12,539 nt of DNA from DASXMX01 sp036794395 (GCA_036794395.1 DAIRGS010000210.1:1-12539), one strand, 5' to 3'. Positions 1 through 6,797 are shown, counted from the first letter of the stretch. Translations and numbers: made by a program. Notes: generated by a model not told the origin, from the sequence alone.

Positions 1-9
1 GCAGGACAC

Positions 10-26
10 GCAGCCTTGTGGGCTGC
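10..26. other. Short perfect hairpin at the window edge
   Basis: GCAGCC (10-15) pairs perfectly with GGCTGC (21-26) around a 5-nt loop. It could be the 3' end signal of a gene lying before the window, but no T-run follows, so an intrinsic terminator is not supported. A CGCAGAT-type dispersed repeat begins immediately after it. Confidence 0.3.
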
Positions 27-54
27 AACACAGATTGCGCAGATGCTCGCAGAT
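27..54. repeat. CGCAGAT-type dispersed repeat arm
   Basis: This stretch has the periodic form CAGATTG-CGCAGATGCT-CGCAGAT. It matches, in reverse complement and almost base for base, the right arm of the dyad at 6478-6506, and resembles 11379-11404. Here it is a single arm with no partner nearby. It belongs to the repeat family that fills the other gaps of the window. Confidence 0.7.
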
Positions 55-68
55 GAAATGCCAAGCCC

Positions 69-100
69 GTTTCGCCACGACTCAACGAGGAGCGCTTCCC
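69..100 (+). repeat. 32-nt direct repeat, copy 1 (left of R-M locus)
   Basis: The core is CGACTCAACGAGGAGCGCTT. It recurs in the same orientation at 5195-5226 with about four mismatches over 32 nt. The two copies bracket the mod-res operon: this one lies about 440 bp before mod and the other about 370 bp after res. They could mark the ends of an inserted segment or simply be members of a dispersed family. Confidence 0.65.
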
Positions 101-258
101 GCGCCGTCAAAAGCGACTCCCCCGTTCTCAACCCGCCCCAGCCCATCCCCGCCGCCCAACTGGCTTGCTCTTCGCGACGACCAAAACCCCAATTGCTCAG
201 AGATCATCCACAGATTCCCCAAATGCCACAGCGCCGCAGAGCCGCAACCGAAAAAAAA

Positions 259-343
259 GATGCAACCACAGAGGCACGGAGACACGGAGGCGCGCCAGTC
301 ATTTCGACTTCTGATTTGAACGGAGCGTCATTCCACGGATAGG
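259..343 (+). repeat. CACGGAG-type dispersed repeat, extended copy A
   Basis: The unit begins GATGCAACCACAGAGGCACG and continues with CACGGAG periodicity. Homology to 11250-11342 extends past the periodic core through a less conserved TTCGA...GAACGG(A/G)GCGT stretch to a CCACGGATAG end. The shared non-periodic tail shows that these are copies of a longer element and not just chance low complexity. Confidence 0.65.
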
Positions 344-491
344 ATAAGCGCCGCGCGCTCATCGCATCGCTCAGCGATTCTTTTGCCGGTCCGCCGCCCG
401 ACTTGCCGGGCGCGTCGATCCCGCCCCAATACCGCCAACAACGGCGCTATCTGGCGATTACGCCCCATTCCCTGTACAACCCCTCACCATC

Positions 492-499
492 GGAGGGGG
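492..499 (+). promoter_or_regulatory. Strong Shine-Dalgarno upstream of mod, not aligned with the mod start
   Basis: GGAGGGGG is the best ribosome-binding sequence in the upstream region. It sits at ideal distance from an ATG at 506, not from the mod ATG at 540, which has no Shine-Dalgarno of its own. The 506 frame runs 47 codons to a stop at 647-649 and overlaps the beginning of mod in another frame. It may serve a leader peptide that couples translation to mod. Confidence 0.45.
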
Positions 500-505
500 C
501 AATTC

Positions 506-649
506 ATGCCCATGAACCCGTGTCCAAAACTGAACCACCATGGCGGCAAAAAAGTACGACGACCTCTCCAAAGAAGAATTGATCCGGCTGCTGGAATCGC
601 GCGACCGCCGCGATGCAACTCGCTTTGGGCTCGTATGGGAAGCCAATGA
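506..649 (+). CDS. Possible 47-aa leader ORF overlapping the mod start
   Basis: This short frame starts MPMNPCPKL and has the strong GGAGG site described above. It ends at TGA 647-649, inside mod but out of frame with it. The product matches no family I know, and inside mod it is simply the out-of-frame reading of a conserved gene, so any function would be translational coupling rather than the peptide itself. An A6 run at 548-553 lies in the overlap; losing one A would fuse this frame to mod. It may well be chance. Confidence 0.2.
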   Translation: MPMNPCPKLNHHGGKKVRRPLQRRIDPAAGIARPPRCNSLWARMGSQ

Positions 650-2372
650 AATCGAACGCGACAAGGCGCTGAATCAGGATTTCGTCGCACTCGACCTCGA
701 CCCGCAAATCTCCTGCGGCTCCGCACCCTGGAAAAACCTCATCATCGAGGGCGACAACTTCGACGCACTCCGCTACCTCCGCATGACCTTCGCCGGTCGA
801 GTCAAGTGCATCCTCATCGATCCTCCGTACAACACCGGTCGGAAAGATTTCGTATACAACGATCATTTCGTTGGGGAGGAGGATCTTTGGCGTTACTCGA
901 CGTGGTTAGAATTCTTGTATCAACGTCTCGTGATCGCACGTGATCTGCTGCGGGACGATGGCGTGCTCCTGTGCTGTATCAACGACGATAATCGGGCCAA
1001 GCTCGAACTGCTGTTGGACAGGGTGATGCCGGGCAAGCGTCTCGGCACCATGGCATGGAGGACTCGTGACTCGACAAGCGCGAAGGGAAGGAATTTCAGC
1101 GACACCCATGAACACATTCTCATCTATGCGGGTTCAGCGTTTCAGTTCCGTGGGCGAGAGAAAACTCAAAGAAAGTACAAAAACCCTGATAACGACCCCC
1201 GGGGGCCGTGGAATGCAGACCCTCTAACGCTTGGATTCGATAGATTCCAACGGAAGAACCTTTTTTATCCAATTCAGAATCCAGCAACGGGAAGATGGTA
1301 TCCGTGTGATCCTAATTTAGTCTGGCGCTACGCAAGTGAGAAGATTCATAGTGACACAGGTACTCTCGCAACTGAGACCATGGAGGAATGGATTCGTCAA
1401 AAGAAGATCGTCTTCCCGGACGCCGTCAAGGAGCCTGTCTTCATGTGGCAATCGCTGGACGATCTCCTGTCGGCGATCGACGCGGGAAAAGTGCCGGTCA
1501 CGCCTAAAAAGAAGCTTCCGTTACTGTCGCGCAATACTCCAAATCTTGAGTTCTGGGTAGGCAAACCGGTCGGATCGGGACGGCCGACATTCAAAAAGCA
1601 TTGGAGCGACTTGAAGAGCCATACGAGCCCCGTCGGCAGTTGGATCGCGAGAATGAATGAAGAGGACGACCAAGAGGAAACCGCGACACTACGATCACGC
1701 GAGGCCGGTGAGGGGACCGGGGTACTGCAGCAGATATTCGGCAAAACAGTCTTTAGCTACCCCAAGCCCCCTTCGTTGATGCGTCAGCTTATCGAGCAGT
1801 CGACGGATTTGGACAGCACGGTTCTCGATTTCTTTGCCGGCTCCGGCACAACCGCGCAAGCTGTCTTGCAGCAAAATGCTCAGGATGGCGGTCAGCGAAA
1901 ATTTATAATGGTGTCGAACGCTGAGCGAACCCCGGATGAGCCTAATCGAAACCTTTGCCGCGATGTGTGCGCGCCGCGTGTTAAAGCGATTATTAGCGGC
2001 TATGGGAACAACCCCGGCATCGGCGGCGATTTCGCCTATCTCCGCTGCCGCCGGATCGCCCCTGGCAAGTTGATGGAGATCGACCACGCCCAGGTCTGGA
2101 CGGCGCTTCAACTGACGCATGTCGAAACTCTGACGGAGTATTGCGATAAGCCCGTCCTCCAGGCGGGTGATGAAGAACAACTGCTGATATACGTGCCGCA
2201 CTTCAAGGCCAAAGACGCGCGGGCGCTGCGGGCGGCGGTCGGGCGCGCCTGCGCCGCGATCGTATACACCTGGCAGCCGGAACTGGTTCGTCAGCGATTG
2301 CGAGAGTATTCGAACGTGCAGATCGAGACGATTCCCGAGAGTCTCGCCCGGCGTTTCGGGATGAGGATCTGA
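540..2372 (+). CDS. mod: Type III restriction-modification methyltransferase subunit (Mod)
   Basis: This 610-residue site-specific DNA adenine methyltransferase should transfer a methyl group from S-adenosylmethionine to N6 of adenine in a short asymmetric site, and with Res it forms a Type III restriction complex. The catalytic motif IV, DPPYNTG, is at residues 94-100. The SAM-binding motif I, DFFAGSGTT, is at about 430-438. This order (IV, target-recognition region, I) defines the beta class that includes Type III Mod proteins. Residues about 180-420 should contain the recognition domain; its DNA is visibly less GC-rich than the flanks, which suggests exchange of specificity. The N-terminus, MAAKKYDDLSKEELIRLLE, fits the usual start of these proteins, which supports the ATG at 540 despite its lack of a Shine-Dalgarno. 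res starts 2 bp after the stop. The target sequence cannot be predicted. Confidence 0.95.
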   Translation: MAAKKYDDLSKEELIRLLESRDRRDATRFGLVWEANEIERDKALNQDFVALDLDPQISCGSAPWKNLIIEGDNFDALRYLRMTFAGRVKCILIDPPYNTGRKDFVYNDHFVGEEDLWRYSTWLEFLYQRLVIARDLLRDDGVLLCCINDDNRAKLELLLDRVMPGKRLGTMAWRTRDSTSAKGRNFSDTHEHILIYAGSAFQFRGREKTQRKYKNPDNDPRGPWNADPLTLGFDRFQRKNLFYPIQNPATGRWYPCDPNLVWRYASEKIHSDTGTLATETMEEWIRQKKIVFPDAVKEPVFMWQSLDDLLSAIDAGKVPVTPKKKLPLLSRNTPNLEFWVGKPVGSGRPTFKKHWSDLKSHTSPVGSWIARMNEEDDQEETATLRSREAGEGTGVLQQIFGKTVFSYPKPPSLMRQLIEQSTDLDSTVLDFFAGSGTTAQAVLQQNAQDGGQRKFIMVSNAERTPDEPNRNLCRDVCAPRVKAIISGYGNNPGIGGDFAYLRCRRIAPGKLMEIDHAQVWTALQLTHVETLTEYCDKPVLQAGDEEQLLIYVPHFKAKDARALRAAVGRACAAIVYTWQPELVRQRLREYSNVQIETIPESLARRFGMRI

Positions 2373-2374
2373 CG

Positions 2375-4822
2375 ATGGCGATCAAGTCGCTCAAGACATT
2401 TCAAGCCAACGCCATCGAAAGCGGCATTCTGGTTTTCGACCACACCCGCACGATGCTCGACGCCGCCGGCGCGGACGAGCAGGCGCGGGCGACCGCCATT
2501 CACGACAACGGCTACCTTCTCATTGAAGCGCCGACCGGATCGGGCAAGACCCTCATGGCGGGTAACATCGTCGAACAAATGAGCGGGAAAGACCAGGTGG
2601 TATGGTTCTGGTTCGCCCCGTTCAAGGGCGTAGTCGATCAATCAGCCGCGTTTTTGCGCGAGCAGTTTCACGGGCTTCGCCTCCGCACGCTTTCGGAGGA
2701 TCGAAGCGACATCGGGACGCGATCCGGGGATGTCTTTGTCACAACCTGGCAACTGGTGGCAACGCGCGTGAAGGACCGCAGAAGCGTCCGGCAGACCGGC
2801 GAACAGAACGGCAGCGTGGACGATCTAATCATCTCGCTGCGGGAGCAGGGTTTTCGGATCGGGGTGGTAGTGGATGAGGCCCATCACGGGTTTCATGGCG
2901 ACACCCAGGCGGCGGTGTTCTTTCGCGGCGTGCTGAAACCGGATTACACGATTCTGGTCACCGCCACCCCCGACGATGCGGACCTGCGCGATTTGCAGGA
3001 ACGCATGCAGTTGGGCCGGCTCCATCGCATCACGATCAGCCGGGCCGATGCCGTGGGGGATGGGAGTGGTGCGGGGTTGATTAAGGATGGGATTAAGTGC
3101 ATCGCCTGGCGGGTGGAAGAAGGCAGCGAGGCGCTGGTCGATTTCGAGACGACGGCTTTGCGCGAGGGCGTGACGCTTCACCGAGTGCTCAAGGCGGAGT
3201 TGCAGCGGATTGGGGTCAATCTGGTGCCGCTCATGCTGGTGCAGGTGGACTCAAAGGCAAAGAGCGTGGAGAAGGCCAGGGAGAAGCTGATTGGAATGGG
3301 CTTTACCGAATCGCAGATCGCCACCCACACGGCCGACGAGCCGGACGCGGGGTTGCTGGCGCTGGCCAACGATGAGTCACGGGAGGTGCTGATTTTCAAG
3401 ATGTCGGTAGCGCTGGGATTCGATGCGCCAAGGGCGTGGGCGCTGGTGTCGATGCGGGCGGCACGGGACCCCGATTTCGGCGTGCAGTTGGTCGGGCGCA
3501 TCCTGCGGGTACATCGGCGGCTTCAAGGGAAGACTATTCCGCAGTTGCTACGGTATGGGTATGTGCTGCTGGCGGATTCCGAATCACAAACGGGGATTGA
3601 CGCAGCCGGGCAGCGCATCAATCAATTGCAGACCGCGTACGCGACCGTGAGCCCGACGACCGTGATCGTTCAGGTGGGCGATCGCACGATGGTTCAGAGA
3701 ATGGGGGTCGACGGGCAAATGACTTTTGTCGCCGCGCCGCCAATCGGTGCGATGTTTATTCCGCCGCCCGATGCAACGGGGTTAGGGACGACAGAGGGCG
3801 ATGCGAGCCAATCACTTCTATTTAACACCGCCTGGGCCCCCGACGAGGTCCGCAGCGCCGTTCGTGCCGCGCTGCAATTGCCCGTGGCACAGGCCCGGTA
3901 TCAATACCCGCTTCGCGGCGATGTGCCCCGGCGATTTAAGTCGCAGGAATTCCCGGGCGAGTATGACGTGACCGAGGAAGACTGCGCCGAGCGGTTCATC
4001 GTGTCGGCCCAGCAACTGCTCGATGCGATCATCAGTCGGGAGCGCGTCAGTGTTCAGAAGCGTACACTCGAAATTTTCACGCACGAAATTCAGATGGAGC
4101 TTGGATTCGCGCTGCCGTCGCTCGAACAAATGCAGCGCAGAGCCCAATCAGAATTGCTGCGATCGGGAATCTTCAGCGCCAAGGAACTTCGCGCCGCCCT
4201 TATGCGCAAACTTCAAATCCTCTTGACTGGAAAAGGCGTTGAAGATGCGACATTCTCCGAGCGGTTGAGCGAATACCTCGACATTCTGCTTTCGCAGCAC
4301 CCCGAACTCCTCCGCGAAGCTCAACTGGCCGCGATGGCCGCGGCAGCACAAATCTGCGACGCAGACCCACTACCCGAAAAAATTGATTCCGAAGTACCAC
4401 TCCCCTCGTCCCGCCTCAACGTCTACAGCGTCACACCGCCAGGTCTCAACTCCTGGGAGCGCGACTTCTGCCAGTATCTCGACGCGGACGACACGCAGAC
4501 CGTCCTCTGGTGGCACCGCAATCCATCCCGAAAGCCGTGGTCGATCAACGTCCTGCTCGAATCCGGGCGCGGATTCTTCCCCGACTTCATCGTCGGCATC
4601 AAAGAGCGCCGCACTCAAGACGGCGGCCTCCTGGCCGACACCAAATACGCCTACGACACCCAACGCGAAATCCCCAAAATGCTCGCAGCCCACGCCGCCT
4701 ATGGAAAGATCCTGATCATCGCAAAGAATGCCAATCACCGTTGGGCAATAGCCCGCCTCGACTCCGTAGGCCGTCCGTCCCTCGGCGCCCCGTTCCAAAT
4801 CCTCTCCGCCAAATCCTATTGA
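2375..4822 (+). CDS. res: Type III restriction endonuclease subunit (Res), DEAD/DEAH helicase-nuclease
   Basis: This 815-residue protein is the ATP-dependent restriction subunit, which cleaves unmodified DNA in complex with Mod. Superfamily 2 helicase motifs are in order: Walker A APTGSGKT at 52-59, DEAH at 167-170, VTATP at 195-199, a motif V region FKMSVALGFDAPRAW at roughly 343-357, and motif VI QLVGRILRVHR at 371-381. The C-terminus carries a PD-(D/E)xK-type nuclease: FPDFIV around Asp737, then LADTK with Asp755-Thr756-Lys757, so the third position is Asp rather than the commoner Glu. The family usually runs to about 800-1000 residues, so this copy appears complete. Its ATG lies 2 bp beyond the mod stop, so the two are translationally coupled. 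Base skew shifts within the gene, from G-rich in the middle to C-rich towards the 3' end. Confidence 0.93.
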   Translation: MAIKSLKTFQANAIESGILVFDHTRTMLDAAGADEQARATAIHDNGYLLIEAPTGSGKTLMAGNIVEQMSGKDQVVWFWFAPFKGVVDQSAAFLREQFHGLRLRTLSEDRSDIGTRSGDVFVTTWQLVATRVKDRRSVRQTGEQNGSVDDLIISLREQGFRIGVVVDEAHHGFHGDTQAAVFFRGVLKPDYTILVTATPDDADLRDLQERMQLGRLHRITISRADAVGDGSGAGLIKDGIKCIAWRVEEGSEALVDFETTALREGVTLHRVLKAELQRIGVNLVPLMLVQVDSKAKSVEKAREKLIGMGFTESQIATHTADEPDAGLLALANDESREVLIFKMSVALGFDAPRAWALVSMRAARDPDFGVQLVGRILRVHRRLQGKTIPQLLRYGYVLLADSESQTGIDAAGQRINQLQTAYATVSPTTVIVQVGDRTMVQRMGVDGQMTFVAAPPIGAMFIPPPDATGLGTTEGDASQSLLFNTAWAPDEVRSAVRAALQLPVAQARYQYPLRGDVPRRFKSQEFPGEYDVTEEDCAERFIVSAQQLLDAIISRERVSVQKRTLEIFTHEIQMELGFALPSLEQMQRRAQSELLRSGIFSAKELRAALMRKLQILLTGKGVEDATFSERLSEYLDILLSQHPELLREAQLAAMAAAAQICDADPLPEKIDSEVPLPSSRLNVYSVTPPGLNSWERDFCQYLDADDTQTVLWWHRNPSRKPWSINVLLESGRGFFPDFIVGIKERRTQDGGLLADTKYAYDTQREIPKMLAAHAAYGKILIIAKNANHRWAIARLDSVGRPSLGAPFQILSAKSY

Positions 4823-4834
4823 CAAGGACGCGCA

Positions 4835-5410
4835 ATGAGCACACCACAAATCCGGATCTTTCCATGTCAAAAGGAAGAGTTTCCGTCCCTTGATCTGCTT
4901 GCGATGGACCGATTTAACGGGACGGCTCTGGACCGATTTAACGGGACGGCTCTGAATTCCCTCCAACCGGTCCGATTGTTCCCGGAACGCGTAAACCGCA
5001 CGGCTGAGAAGTTGCCACCGACATTCGAACCGGTCGCGCTTCCCGGTCCCGTTTTCCATTCCGAGTCTCACAACCCGCAATCCCGTCCGCCCCATCCAGA
5101 AGCACCGACCTGCTTATGGCTCCGGTGTCTTCCGGAGCGGGAGAAGACTATACCCGCATCGGCCACGCCGATCCCTCGCCTTCCAATCATTCCTGTTTCG
5201 CCGCGACTCAAAGAGGAGCGCTTTCCAGCACACTCACCCCACCCCGTACCCTTCGTGACTGCCCGCCTTCTCCAGTACCCTTCGCCCATGCCCACCCCAA
5301 CGCGGCGCCGCTCCCGCCCCCGACTCAGCGCAACAAATAGTACAACTCATTTAAAAACGACTGAAAATTCCCCCGCTCACCCGCCCCCGATTCTTTCCAC
5401 CTTCGGATAA
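4835..5410 (+). CDS. Doubtful ORF after res, possibly a decayed gene
   Basis: An ATG at 4835 sits 12 bp after the res stop with a good AAGGA site at 4824-4828, so translation could continue from the operon. The first 20 or so residues (MSTPQIRIFPCQKEEFPSL) look like ordinary protein. From about residue 25 onward the frame crosses a perfect 24-bp tandem duplication and then becomes proline-, arginine- and threonine-rich low complexity in C-rich DNA that looks non-coding. I recognise no family. The likeliest reading is a former third operon gene whose body has been replaced or lost, leaving its start; it could also be pure chance. Confidence 0.25.
   Translation: MSTPQIRIFPCQKEEFPSLDLLAMDRFNGTALDRFNGTALNSLQPVRLFPERVNRTAEKLPPTFEPVALPGPVFHSESHNPQSRPPHPEAPTCLWLRCLPEREKTIPASATPIPRLPIIPVSPRLKEERFPAHSPHPVPFVTARLLQYPSPMPTPTRRRSRPRLSATNSTTHLKTTENSPAHPPPILSTFG
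4906..4953 (+). repeat. Perfect 24-bp tandem duplication
   Basis: Two identical, directly adjacent copies (4906-4929 and 4930-4953) of a unit beginning GGACCGATTTAACGGGACGG. In the 4835 frame this gives DRFNGTAL twice. The two copies have not diverged, which points to recent slippage duplication or to a conserved repeat unit. It sits where the post-res ORF changes from protein-like to low-complexity sequence. Confidence 0.9.
5195..5226 (+). repeat. 32-nt direct repeat, copy 2 (right of R-M locus)
   Basis: This is the same-orientation partner of 69-100 (core CGACTCAAAGAGGAGCGCTT). Similarity drops off on both sides, apart from general C-richness. With copy 1 it brackets mod, res and the doubtful ORF. 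Confidence 0.65.
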
Positions 5411-5712
5411 ACGCCTCGATACCGTCTTCGACCGGTCCCGCCATTCCACCATCAGACATGCCCACCACTTTCCTCCCCCGACGAACCCGCCGTCATCCTA
5501 CCCACCCGACCTCCGTTTGCACCCATCCCATTCCGCGATTTCCTGGCGCGCTGCCCATTTTCAGCCACTCCCGTAACCCCTGACACGGCATGCCTTAGCC
5601 GCACCCCCAAAAACCATCAGCGCGCCAGCCTCATCCCTCGAAATAAGGACTTACAACCAACCACTTCACCCATCGCCTGCTGCCCGCGTCTTACTACGAG
5701 CAAACTTCCGCC

Positions 5713-5742
5713 AAACGCAACGAAATGCAACCAAATGCAACA
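5713..5742 (+). repeat. Three tandem 10-bp repeats
   Basis: Three adjacent copies of AAAYGCAACN (5713-5722, 5723-5732, 5733-5742) differ at one or two positions each. The 10-bp period is close to one helical turn, so the copies would lie on one face of the DNA; whether this means protein binding is unknown. Confidence 0.75.
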
Positions 5743-5754
5743 CGCTACACATCT

Positions 5755-5767
5755 CGAACCTGGTTCG
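5755..5767. promoter_or_regulatory. 13-nt perfect dyad, operator-like
   Basis: CGAACC and GGTTCG flank a single central T. The size fits a small dimeric-repressor operator, and it lies about 125 bp before the 5892 gene. It resembles a Gram-positive-type LexA box but has a 3-nt rather than a 4-nt spacer between CGAAC and GTTCG. No regulator gene is nearby, so its function is a guess. Confidence 0.25.
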
Positions 5768-5792
5768 GAGCCCGGCTTGTGGGACGGATTGA

Positions 5793-5828
5793 GATTGGGA
5801 TTAAGATTAGGATTAAGAGTAAGAGTAA
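5793..5828 (+). repeat. Six tandem 6-bp repeats (GATTRR/GAGTAA)
   Basis: The hexamers run GATTGG, GATTAA, GATTAG, GATTAA, GAGTAA, GAGTAA without gaps. The tract is a candidate site for length variation by slippage. It sits about 65 bp before the start of the 98-residue gene and could alter promoter spacing, but no promoter is identified. Confidence 0.8.
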
Positions 5829-5891
5829 GAGAGGGTTTGGAAGCGTTGGCGAACGCTCGACAGTGGGGCGCGCGGCCAACATAATGCGGCG

Positions 5892-6188
5892 ATGAGTGGT
5901 GGCGAGCGGTTGGATTTGCCGGCGGTGTTGTCGGCGCTGGAACGGTTGACGGAAGAGGAGCTGGTTCAACTGAACCACATCATCGTGGCACGTCTGCGGC
6001 TCATGCGGCAGATCCACAGCCACAACAAGATGATGATGTTTCGCGTGGGGCAGCCGGTGCGGTTTACTTCGGGGACAGGGCAGGTCATTCGGGGGGTTGT
6101 CAAAAGTCACAATCGCAAATCGGTGACGGTGTGGAGCGAAACGCACGGGTCGTGGAGGGTTGCGCCGGAGTTTCGCGTGCCCGAGTGA
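5892..6188 (+). CDS. Small hypothetical protein, helix plus KOW/SH3-like barrel
   Basis: This 98-residue soluble protein has two parts. Residues 8-45 form an amphipathic helical segment including LERLTEEELVQLNHIIVARL. Residues 49-98 are a short beta-rich module, FRVGQPVRF...GVVKSHNRKSVTV...WRVAPEF, resembling a KOW/SH3-like barrel. Small bacterial proteins of this form (helix with a LNH(x)IV(x)RL motif, then a FRVGD-type barrel ending in W(x)V(x)P) are, from memory, widespread and uncharacterised. The arrangement suggests nucleic-acid or ribosome contact, which is inference only. No clear Shine-Dalgarno precedes the ATG. An antisense open frame over the same region is rejected, because it runs into repeats and low complexity. 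Confidence 0.75.
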   Translation: MSGGERLDLPAVLSALERLTEEELVQLNHIIVARLRLMRQIHSHNKMMMFRVGQPVRFTSGTGQVIRGVVKSHNRKSVTVWSETHGSWRVAPEFRVPE

Positions 6189-6276
6189 AGGGATCTCTTG
6201 TCGGGGGAAAAGCAAAGACGGTTTGATCCACAGATTTTCCCAGATCGAAGTGGGGTCGCAATCAAAAAAAGAGATG

Positions 6277-6309
6277 TTCACCACGGAGACACGGAGGACA
6301 CGGAGGCGG
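6277..6309 (+). repeat. CACGGAG-type dispersed repeat
   Basis: CACCACGGAGACACGGAGGA and its continuation give three CACGGAG units at 8-9 bp spacing. A CCACGAAGGCGCGAAG stretch of the related CACGAAG type follows at about 6329-6344. Same family as 259-343 and 11250-11342. Confidence 0.75.
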
Positions 6310-6368
6310 TTCTCGACAAACATGATTGCCACGAAGGCGCGAAGACTCGAAGAAAACAAAACAGAGGA

Positions 6369-6532
6369 TTAGCCACAGAGGGCACAGAGAACACGGAGGG
6401 CACGGAGAAAGCCAATACAAGATTTTTAACCGCAGATGGCGCAGATTTACGCAGATGAAATTCAGGTATTTGTCTTTATCTGCGAGCATCTGCGCAATCT
6501 GTGGTTAAGAATTCTTTTCCGTGATTTTCTCC
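6369..6532 (+). repeat. Composite dispersed element, tandem copy 1
   Basis: The element begins TTAGCCACAGAGGGCACAGA, continues through CACGGAG units to a spacer near GCCAAT(A/T)CAAGATTTTT, and ends in a CGCAGAT dyad. The dyad arms 6428-6456 and 6478-6506 (29 nt each) pair at about 24 of 29 positions. A CACGGA-containing tail continues to about 6559. The next element repeats it in the same orientation. It has no coding content. Confidence 0.85.
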
Positions 6533-6573
6533 TTGCCTGACACGGACAGGCGCTCCGTGGTGAATAATCCGGG

Positions 6574-6733
6574 TTAGCCACAGAGGGCACAGAGAACACG
6601 GGGGGCAGAGAGGAAGCCAATTCAAGATTTTTAACCGCAGATGGCGCAGATTTACGCAGATGGAATGCGGGTCTTTATTATCTGCGAGCATTTGTGCAAT
6701 CTGTGGTTGAGGATTCTGCTCCGTGGTTTTCTT
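6574..6733 (+). repeat. Composite dispersed element, tandem copy 2
   Basis: This second copy keeps the order of CACAGAG units, spacer, CGCAGAT dyad and CCGTGGTTTTCTTC-like end. It differs by scattered substitutions and small indels, many in the dyad loop. The copies have diverged moderately, so the duplication is not recent. Any transcript across the region would form two similar hairpins. Confidence 0.85.
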
Positions 6734-6797
6734 CGTGTCTTACACGGAGGGGCAGTCGGCGGTTTGACTTGTTTTGAGGGCTACGTGGAAGAAATGG

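Larger units (their letters stand above)
1..539. other. Non-coding, repeat-bearing region upstream of mod
   Basis: No convincing gene lies here; the open frames are low-complexity and resemble no family I recognise. The stretch holds a hairpin at 10-26, a CGCAGAT repeat at 27-54, a 32-nt sequence repeated downstream of the restriction-modification genes (69-100), a CACGGAG repeat block (259-343), and a six-pair stem, CGCCCG (395-400) with CGGGCG (407-412). A strong Shine-Dalgarno sequence at 492-499 is described separately. The mod promoter should lie here, but I cannot identify -35/-10 boxes. Confidence 0.6.
5411..5891. other. Non-coding C-rich gap with short tandem repeats
   Basis: No believable gene is present on either strand. 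The plus strand is strongly C-rich and G-poor up to about 5755 and becomes G-rich beyond it. At the switch there are a 10-bp tandem repeat (5713-5742), a 13-nt dyad (5755-5767) and a 6-bp tandem repeat (5793-5828). The promoter of the 98-residue gene at 5892 should be near the end of this stretch, but I see no clear boxes. Confidence 0.6.

Noticed and set aside
4370..5095. 241-aa minus-strand frame over the 3' end of res
   Set aside because: It overlaps the conserved nuclease domain of res, runs through the 24-bp tandem repeat, and shows no family resemblance.
5755..5767. LexA/SOS box
   Set aside because: CGAAC and GTTCG are separated by 3 nt, not the 4 of the Gram-positive-type consensus, and no SOS gene follows.
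5745..6359. 204-aa open frame on the minus strand opposite the 98-aa gene
   Set aside because: Its start lies in CACGGAG repeat DNA, its end reads the GATTAA hexamers as Leu/Ile repeats, and the middle is Arg/Pro/His-rich antisense of a better plus-strand gene.
6369..6733. CRISPR array
   Set aside because: Only two long copies with diverged internal sequence, no regular short repeat-spacer pattern, and no cas gene in the window.
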